A stretch of DNA of 64,000 bases from Eurosta solidaginis (lineage: Eukaryota; Arthropoda; Insecta; Diptera; Tephritidae): NCBI RefSeq assembly GCF_040869045.1, contig NC_090322.1, forward strand, positions 189,347,477 through 189,411,476, in the 5' to 3' direction. Positions 56,711 to 64,000 of the stretch are shown here, one piece after another. Numbering within the stretch: position 1 is the first letter of the stretch; each line of letters begins with the position of its first letter. The translations under genes were made by a program, and so were the position numbers. The notes beneath the pieces were generated by a model. The model did no database searches, was not told the DNA's origin, and saw only the letters and a list, made by a program, of their open reading frames with translations.

Positions 56711-57304
56711 TGTTTTTTTTTTTTTTTTCATGTTTTTGGTCTCTATTTAATTGCCTGTTATTTCTCATTCTATTTAGTTCATTTAGTGACTCATTATTAG
56801 AAGGACTCTTTCCTGACAATTTGTTGCTTCCTTCCAAAGACTTTACCCGACTCGGCGCCACGTATGATTGTCCCTCCTCGAACTCCAAAGTACTTTCATG
56901 TAACTTCTACTGGACGGTATGTAATATTTATTCCAAATATGAGTCAAATCGGACCACAAATACGATGTTTTTGAATATCCCGATCCTTGCGCCACCTAGC
57001 GGAGTTTTTTCTTATTCTTGTCATCGGGTTCTGAATTATATTCCAAGTTTCAAGCTTGTAGCTTATCGAGACGTTACTTAAATTTTAATTACAAAATTCG
57101 TAAACCGGCCGGCCGGCCGCTACACAGAGTTAAGCTTAATGAAAACTTTTCAATGTAATTAAGGGGTGGACTACACTTACCAATTTGGGATATCAAAAAT
57201 AGATAAAATCCGATTCTCACACCTACTCAACTTGCTTACAAAATTTCATGAGAATCGGTGGAGTTCACCACAAACACTGTGACACAAGAATTTTATATAC
57301 AAGA
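56390..57304 (-). mobile_element. Minus-strand Helitron remnant
   Basis: The minus strand starts TCTTGTATATAAAATTCTTG at 57304 (after A) and runs into TGTCACAGTGTTTGTGG and GAACTCC, like the head at 42090. A reversed GGGACT array lies at 56395-56450. The CTAG end is not found. Non-LTR copy C5 occupies the middle. Confidence 0.5.
56470..57120 (+). repeat. Non-LTR 3' end and UTR (copy C5)
   Basis: CAACTGAACCTTAATCAGG, CAACGCTTTTATATAATTG, GACTAGTACCCAGGACC, AATAAAACCGTTTAAC, then a T-rich tract and the ATGAGTCAAATCGGACC and GCGCCACCTAGCGG phrases of copy C1. The open frame at 56680-57081 starts in the T run and is chance. Confidence 0.65.
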
Positions 57305-58229
57305 TTTTTTTTACCGACCCTCAGTTCAGACACCACATATGACATTCTAAGACTCAAAAACCTGTTAAGATAGCAACATGTCGACTACAGTGTGCAATAT
57401 CCACCGTTTTAGGCCGCCAGTTAAGTATGTACTTTCGATTTTAAATAAAACAATATACTTTATTTGTATCTATATGTACTTAAATGAATTCTAAACTGAA
57501 GTTCATATGCTTCAGTGTAATAGAAGACTAACTTATTTCTATGCTTAATCGTCTATTTATATGCTCTGGTTTCTTTTGTTTAGTGGCTGCTGATAATGTT
57601 CAAAAAAGGATCTTGCTGATAATGTTTAAGTAGAAATCTTATCTATGCTTACAATGTTTTGGTTTCTGATAATGGTTAATAGATAGATAGACAATGTTTA
57701 AAGAGGACCATACTTTTTATGTAAACTACTGATTCTATATAATACATGGGATGATGTTATCGGTACAGTAGTGTATTTTCTGTTGCACTAACTCGCCGTT
57801 TGAAAAATGTCCTTAAGAAATACCCAGTTTTAGAATTAGTATCAAAAATACCTCTTTTTTCTAGTAATACAATAGACTCTTTTAGCTTATGAGAGGTACT
57901 CTTGGACCGGTCAGTTCAAACTAACCTAAGCCTATATGAGCATAAGTCTATGGGTTTTGAGCTAAGACTTTAGACGTTGTGGCAACGCACTGCCCTTTTT
58001 TTCAATTGCATATGCAAAGTTTTGCGGAATATTGGAATACGGGACAGGGCCATTATGCCTAGTCAGCACTTAATTTTAAAAATGTATCATTTCTAAAGTC
58101 TATTTCTTTTTGTATATTATAAATTATTGGCAACATTTTACTCACGAAAAAAATAATATAAGGGGCAGTTGCTTGCAGGGAAAAAGACAGCTAACTTATT
58201 CTTCTTAGCCTTAATACTACCATCTAGGG
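57305..58229. other. No recognised feature
   Basis: AT-rich, no element ends or coding signal. Confidence 0.4.
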
Positions 58230-58560
58230 AGAATATCTAGTTCAAAAATGGTGCGCTTCTAGTGCATTCGAACCACTAGTTCACCCTCTAGCTCTTTTCC
58301 ATGTTTTGAACTACCGAATTCAACATGGTGATGTCCTAGGCGGTGAAAATGATCCCCGCTGCATTACTTTTTATGTAGTTCGGAACTGGATACAAATTTC
58401 TACTTTAGAACTAGTTCTTTTATTGGCGCTTTTTCGTTAGTTCGTTCTAAATGTTGCTTCTAATACGATTTTATCCTTTTTTCGGTAGTTCCAAACCACT
58501 CAATGAATGGAAATATATACTCCCATTTCCAGATAGTTCTGCTTCAGGCTAAAATTCGAA
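58230..58560. repeat. Degenerate TAGTTC/GAACTA repeat, left part
   Basis: TAGTTC, GAACTA and GAACCA phrases recur irregularly. They resume at about 61.60-61.70 kb to the right of the family A copy A3. Confidence 0.4.
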
Positions 58561-58858
58561 ATATTTAAGCAGGTACTATTTTTCCACAGATTATATAACG
58601 AAACCATTTTCTAGTGTCGATGCCATGTTTCGGATTCCCCGATTCGCCATCTGAAGAACTTATGGTTGTTTAATATGAATCGACTCAAGTGTAAGTTGCT
58701 TGTCATTGAACAAATGTGCTGTGATAAATTTTTCCCCAAATATATGATGCAGAGTATATGTAAGGAAAAGGCTTCAAATTATGGGGAAAGAATAGATGTC
58801 CCCTGAAGCTAGCCTTAGTTTTGTTTTGTAGATAGCATAATTATAAAAAATATATAAA

Positions 58859-61586
58859 TACAAGTAAGGAAGGCTAAGTTCGGGTGTAACCGGACATTAC
58901 ATACTCAGCTGATAGCTTTGGAGACAAAATAAGGGAAAATCACCATGTAGGAAAATGAACCTAGGGTAACCCTGGAATGTGTTTGTATGACATGGGTATC
59001 AAATGGAAGGTGGTAATGAGTATTTTAAAAGGGAGTGATTCTTAGTTCTATAGGTGGACCCTTTTTCGCGATATCGCCATAAAGGTTTACCAGGGGTGAC
59101 TCTAGAATGCGTTTGTACGATATGGATATCAAATGAAAGGTGCTAATGAGTATTTTAAAAGGGAGTGGGCCTTAGTTCTATAGGTGGACGCCTTTTCGAG
59201 ATATCGCCATAAAGGTGGACCATGGGTGACTCTAGAATATGTTTGTACGATATGGGTATCAAATTAAAGGTATTAATGCGGGTTTTAAAAGAGAGTGGCC
59301 TTTAGTTGTAGATGTGCAGGGGTTTTCGAGATATCGACCAAAATGTGGACCAGGGTGACCCAGAACATAATCTGTTGGGTACCGCTAATCAATATATATA
59401 AAAAAGAAGTGTACATTTTGATTGTCACTCCATTACTCGAGAACGGATAGAAATATTGCCATGAAATTTTTAGACAGGAAGGCGAGGTGAAGGTTAGTTG
59501 ATTTTAAAATCTCAAATCGGTTTAGCCATTCTTGATGATATGATTTTTTTTTTTTTTTTTTTGAAAAATTCAAATTCTATATATAAAAGAAAGTGGTTTT
59601 AGTTACACTACGCATAATTCAAGAAGGGATGAACCGATTTGGCTGAAAATTGGTGGAGAGGTAGCTTAGAACCAGAGAACGGACATATGATACTTTTTAT
59701 ACCGTTCTGGCTAGGGTCTTGGGATCAAAACGTGGACCTGGGTAATACTCGGATATGTTTGTACATTATGGGTATCAAATGGAAGCGGTTTATGAGTACT
59801 TTGTTACTGGGTATATTTCGTACCCCTGGGTGACCAGAGTCTCGAGATATAGGCCAAAACGTGGATCCAGACACCCCTAGAATGTGTTTATACAATATGG
59901 ATATCAAATGAAAGCTGTTGATGAGTGCTTTATTACAGGGTAGTTTTCATACCTATTGGTGACTATATAGGCCAAAACGTGCATCAGGGTAACACTGGGA
60001 TCTGTTTTTAAATTATGGATATCAAATTGAAGCTGTTGATGTGTGCTTTAGTACAGAGAAAGCTTTACACCGCTTTGTTAATAGGGTTTCGAGATATAGG
60101 CCAAAATATGGACCCGGATACCCCTAGAATGTGTGTGTATTATCGATATCAAATGAAAGCTGTTGCTGAGAGCTTTAAAGTAATTTTCATTGTGATATTC
60201 GATTTAGTCGCATCAACCTGGCAAAACTGATAAATATGCATGTGAAGCCGAAGTAAAGAAATTAACTAATAATACCCACATACCTATTTACATACGTCCT
60301 ATTCGATTTGCCTGATATTTGGTATATAAATTTGCATATATTAGTATTTACAATGCTTTTTTCCGCGAAGTAGACCAGAGACGGACTGGGACTGTGATTA
60401 GGACTAGGACTGGGACTAAGACTGAGACTCGGAGTGGGACTGGGACAACAAACCAATCCAATTACCATGTTTCATTACTTTTTTCATATTTGATATAGAA
60501 TTATGGCATTTTTTTCATTTTTCGTAATTTTCGATATCGAAAAAGTATGACCACGCTCACTCGGATTTCGGCCATTTTTTATACCAAGATAAAGGAAGTT
60601 CAGATAAGTACGTGAACTAAGTTTAGTAAAGACACATCGATTTTTGCTCAAGTTATCGTGTTCACGGCCGAGCGGAAGGACAGACGGTCGACTGTGTATA
60701 AAAACTGGGCATGGCTTCAACCGATTCCGCCCATTTTCGCAGAAAACTGGTATCATCATAGTATTTATTACCCTACCAAATTTCACAAGGATTGGTAAAT
60801 TTTTGTTCGACTTATGGCATTAAAAGTATTCTAGGCAAATTTCATGAAAAAGGGCGCAACCACGCCCATTTTGAAAATTTCTTTTATTTTGGTATTTTGT
60901 TGCACCATATCATTACTGGAGTTGAATGTTGACATAACTTACTTATATACTGTAAAGATATTAAATTTTTTGTTAAAATTTGACAAAAAAAAAAAATTAA
61001 AAAATGGGAGTGTTCGTCAAACGATTTTGCTAATTTTTATTCAGAACGCATATAATAATAGGGGTAACGTTCCTGCAAAATTTCATCATGATATCTTTAA
61101 CGACTGCCAAATTACAGCTTGCAAAACTTTTAAATTACCTTCTTTTAAAAGTAGGCGGTGCCACGCCCATTGTCCAAAATTTTACTAGTTTTCTATTTTG
61201 TGTCATAAGGTCAACCCACCTACCAAGTTCCATCGCTTTACCCGTCTGTGGTAATGAATTATAGCACTTTTTCGGTTTTTCGAAATTTTCGATATCGAAA
61301 AAGTGGGCGTGGTTATAGTTCGATTTCGTTCATTTTAAATAGCGATCTGAGATGAGTGCCCAGGAATCTACATACCAAATTTCATCAAGATACCTCAAAA
61401 TGCGCTCAAGTTGTCGTGTTTACGGACAGACGGACAGACATGATTAAATAAATTTATTTTTTCGCCCAGATCATTTTGATATATAGAAGTCTATATCTAT
61501 TTCAATTAGTTTATGCCGTTACGGATTACCGTTATGCGAACAAAGTTAATATACTCTGTGAGCTCTGCTCAGCTGAGTGTAAAAAT
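58859..61586 (+). mobile_element. Family A element, copy A3, with nested Helitron
   Basis: Starts ACAAGTAAGGAAGGCTAAG then CATACTCAGCTGA; ends CTGCTCAGCTGAGTGTAAAAA. Three 130-bp units start at 58976, 59106 and 59236. A Helitron lacking its 3' end sits at 59389-60448. The rest matches A1 and A2, including the unfilled Helitron site at about 60.94 kb. Confidence 0.75.
59389..60448 (+). mobile_element. Helitron nested in copy A3, 3'-truncated
   Basis: Begins TCAATATATATAAAAAAGAAG after A59388. A second head TCTATATATAAAAGAAAGTGG begins at 59576. Four repeats of 120-130 bases (starts near 59751, 59881, 60001, 60128) follow, then a GGGACT array. The CTAG end and about 130 bases of host sequence are lost; family A resumes at AAACCAATCCAATTACC. 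Confidence 0.65.
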
Positions 61587-62417
61587 AGTACAAAAACACA
61601 AACTGTCGAATTTTGAACTAATGAAAATCTAGTTACTATCGAACCAGTACTTATTTGCTACTTTTGGTCTAGTTCTGAACCAGAACTTGGTATCATTAGT
61701 TACTGACTTTCCTACAGGGTAGTTAGGTGTAGAATAGTACGCAATTAGTAGAATACACTGTGATTGTGTATTTGTAACAACACATACATACCAACGTGTC
61801 AGGAAAACACTAGCACTTTGAAAATTTCTTAAGAAAACTACACATTTAAAGGAGGAGCAAATTTGTGTTGTTGTTTTCGTTAGCCACTAAAAGTCCATGA
61901 TAGTTTTCTTATGGCACCTCGATATGTACATGGGATTTCTTTTTTTTTTTTTTGTTGTTTAGAAATATTCTGTAAAATAATGTTTTACTGACGTTATTGC
62001 TGTTGTTGTTGGTACTGATTTGTTTTATTGCTTTTATTTTGGTGTATGCGTTATTGTTGGTGAACTATTTTGAGAACTTTGTTTGGCAACCGTTGAAGGT
62101 GACTTTGGCAAATATTGTAAAATTTATAAAATATTTTTTGCGGTTTTAGAATTCTCCAATTCTTTGTTTTCAATACTTGTGGCACGACTTTGGTTCAGAT
62201 TTTTTTACTTTCTGTTCATGCAATTTATGTAAGCTGGTTTAATTGATATCGTATATGGTCGAGCAACAATTTATATCCTTTCGGCGTAATACCTGGAAAA
62301 AAAAAATAAAAAACATTGGATGAGCAACACAATTTTTATTCCAAATTCGAAATTCTTTACATTCGTACATTGTTTCATTTCTATGAAATAAAAATGCTTA
62401 CAGACTAATAAATATAT
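61587..62417. other. Repeat remnant, then no recognised feature
   Basis: GAACTA/TAGTTC phrases to about 61.72 kb, afterwards AT-rich sequence with T runs. Confidence 0.4.
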
Positions 62418-62934
62418 TGTTGCGAATATTACCAACACTAAGGGGTACTATCATCTCTAAGCCGATGATAAGCAGTGACTTGTATGCACATCAATAGATC
62501 AATCATTATGTCTACACATATGTACGTACACGCAGCGGAGAAGAGACGAACAAACACATGCAGATACCTTATCTGAGATGCTCCCAAAAGTATGAAATTA
62601 TAATTGTGGAAGTGTCGCTTACAAATACACACGCAGATGAGAAGCTATACACGGGCATCTGTAGTTATAATTTTATAGCAGTAACTAAGTAAATTCTGGA
62701 AGCGCCTAGAAGATGCAACGAGGAAATTACAGAGTATGAAAGGCAACAACAGTAGAGGCGCGACAATCAGTTTTGATTGAAGATGCATCTGGCGAGCAAT
62801 AGTAGTGTATTGTGAAGAACTTTAATAAAGGCCGTTTTGCATTATTGAATAGTGGAGTTATTTATTCAACAGTTTAGTGATTCGAACGTTAGCAGAAAAT
62901 TGCAAATAGGGGGAATTGCAGTAAATTTGTTACA
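62418..62934 (+). mobile_element. Solo LTR of a gypsy-superfamily retrotransposon
   Basis: Starts TGTTGCGAATATT and ends AAATTTGTTACA (TG...CA), 517 bp, with ATAT directly before (62414-62417) and after (62935-62938) as a 4-bp duplication. An AATAAA signal lies at about 62823, followed by GGCCGTTTTGCATTATTG as a likely R region. Overall style is mdg1/412-like. No internal region, primer binding site or second LTR is present, so it is the product of LTR-LTR recombination. Confidence 0.75.
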
Positions 62935-63000
62935 ATATAAAATAATCCATACGTATTTGAGACGTAATAATAACCGTGTTTTTGTTTTTACATGTCTTTA

Positions 63001-63368
63001 CAAAAAATAAAAATAAATGTTAGGCGCGATAAAGTCCGAAGAGATTTTAGGCCGGGCTTCTCTTCAAATTTGTGTCGTGCTCCTTTTAATTTGTTTCCAC
63101 AAATTGGCGAAATGGGACCTACATGTTTCATGCTGAGTCCGAACGGCAACTGCAAGGCAGATGAGTTTTCACTGAGAAGCTTTTCATGGCAGAAATACAC
63201 TCGGAGTGCTTGTCAAACACTGCCGAGGGGCGACCCCGCTTAGAAAAATGTTATTCTTATTGAAAAAAACTTGTATATAAAATGTTGATGTTGCTTTGCC
63301 CGGGCGGGAACGCAGGATTTTCGGTGCGGTAGGCGGAGCACGCTACCATCACACCACGGCGGTCGCTA
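63001..63368 (-). mobile_element. tRNA-derived SINE
   Basis: The minus strand starts GCGACCGCCGTGGTGTGATGG (A box), has a damaged B box (CCTGCGTTCCCGCCCGGGC), carries GGGGTCGCCCCTCGGCAGTG and CTTGCAGTTGCCGTTCGGAC, and ends in AATTTTTATTTTTT-type sequence. Target duplication is not convincing. Confidence 0.8.
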
Positions 63369-64000
63369 CATTTACGGGTAAAAAAAATGCTTATTATCCC
63401 TGAGATAATGCTTAGGAGACCCATCTAACCCATCTATTCAAAACTCGCGGCAGTGGTAAATAACTTTTTTGCAAACTAGTATAAATGAAACGGTAGGTAG
63501 ACTAGCGTATTGCATAGAAAGCAACAACACAAGTAAGCTAGTCCGGTGGGTGAAGCGGTGTAAGATGAAATCGCTTATGCACCAGTTGCAGCAGGGTGAC
63601 ATATATAAAAACAAAGACACGCATGCTATATATTTTGTTTTTGTAATTTTCTGGTTGAGTGTCAAAAACCTACTACGCCAAAAGTGTAAATGTCAAAGCT
63701 GCTGTAAAAAGAAGAACCAATTAGCTGATAAACTTCCACCACCTGTATGGTTCCGCAATGATGAAACTCTTTAGCTAGTTGAAGCGTTTTTTCAAGCTCA
63801 CTCGCAACAAATGTAAAAGATTCAAAAAAGCTTGTTTGTGCATTGAAAAATCATTTGCTTTATGCACGCATAGATCTTGTAAGGAGCATTGCTGGCCAAT
63901 TTAGTTTTGACGTTTTTGCAATAAGAAGGGTAAGAGATGCGAAGATTGCGCCTGGGAACGGATAGTCCATTATACCTTAAATTACATTATCGTAAAACTA
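63369..64000. other. No recognised gene
   Basis: A 101-codon plus-strand frame at 63469-63774 includes a hydrophobic stretch (YFVFVIFWLSV) and a CKCQSCCKKK motif. I recognise no family. It overlaps an antisense frame. Confidence 0.35.

Noticed and set aside
56680..57081. 133-codon frame beginning with a Phe run
   Set aside because: The first third is a poly(T) tract and the rest is the non-LTR 3' UTR.

Overview
This window looks like intergenic or intronic DNA from a higher fly. The mix of repeats (Penelope-like element, piggyBac, tRNA-derived SINE, Helitrons, and a high-copy family whose ends carry CTCAGCTGAG and a GGAC microsatellite) suggests a tephritid-type fruit fly, but that is inference from repeat style. 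I found no host protein-coding gene, rRNA, functional tRNA or CRISPR array that I would defend. Almost everything recognisable is transposon-derived, and most open frames longer than 60 codons are chance frames or transposon fragments.

Layout. 0.85-2 kb: 3' end of a non-LTR retrotransposon (RNase H and C-terminal zinc knuckle) with a repetitive 3' UTR; related 3' ends lie at 13.9, 44.0, 44.3 and 56.5 kb. 4-7.4 kb: a Helitron 3' end, a near-perfect palindrome bounded by a 20-bp duplication and carrying hammerhead-like cores, a decayed RT element on the minus strand, and a fragment of the CTCAGCTGAG family (family A). 9.6-12 kb: a SINE, an AAAAT microsatellite and a TTATCGAT-type array. 12.7-15.5 kb: a minus-strand Helitron filled with other insertions. 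16.9-20.3 kb: the longest TTATCGAT array, then a family B element (CCCAGCTG ends, about 300-bp internal repeats) holding a piggyBac-like MITE. 20.9-27.7 kb: SINEs, a degenerate AACCGT minisatellite and another TTATCGAT array.

29.2-32.9 kb is the best-preserved element: a Penelope-like element with RT and GIY-YIG domains, arranged as two divergent 1.48-kb arms with a foldable hammerhead ribozyme candidate in each arm. 33.1-35.1 kb: a family A copy with a nested SINE. 36.2-38.0 kb: a piggyBac-like transposon with TTAA duplications and 11-bp terminal repeats, inserted in a TTATCGAT array. 40.6-43.9 kb: a family A copy with seven 130-bp repeats and a cleanly nested Helitron. 44-57 kb: paired retrotransposon 3' ends, a short reverse family A copy, and two decayed RNase H/RT retrotransposons. 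58.9-61.6 kb: a third full-length family A copy with a nested Helitron. 62.4-62.9 kb: a solo LTR with ATAT duplications. 63.0-63.4 kb: a further SINE.

No gene network can be described. The interest lies in nesting order, terminal structures and repeats shared between unrelated element families.
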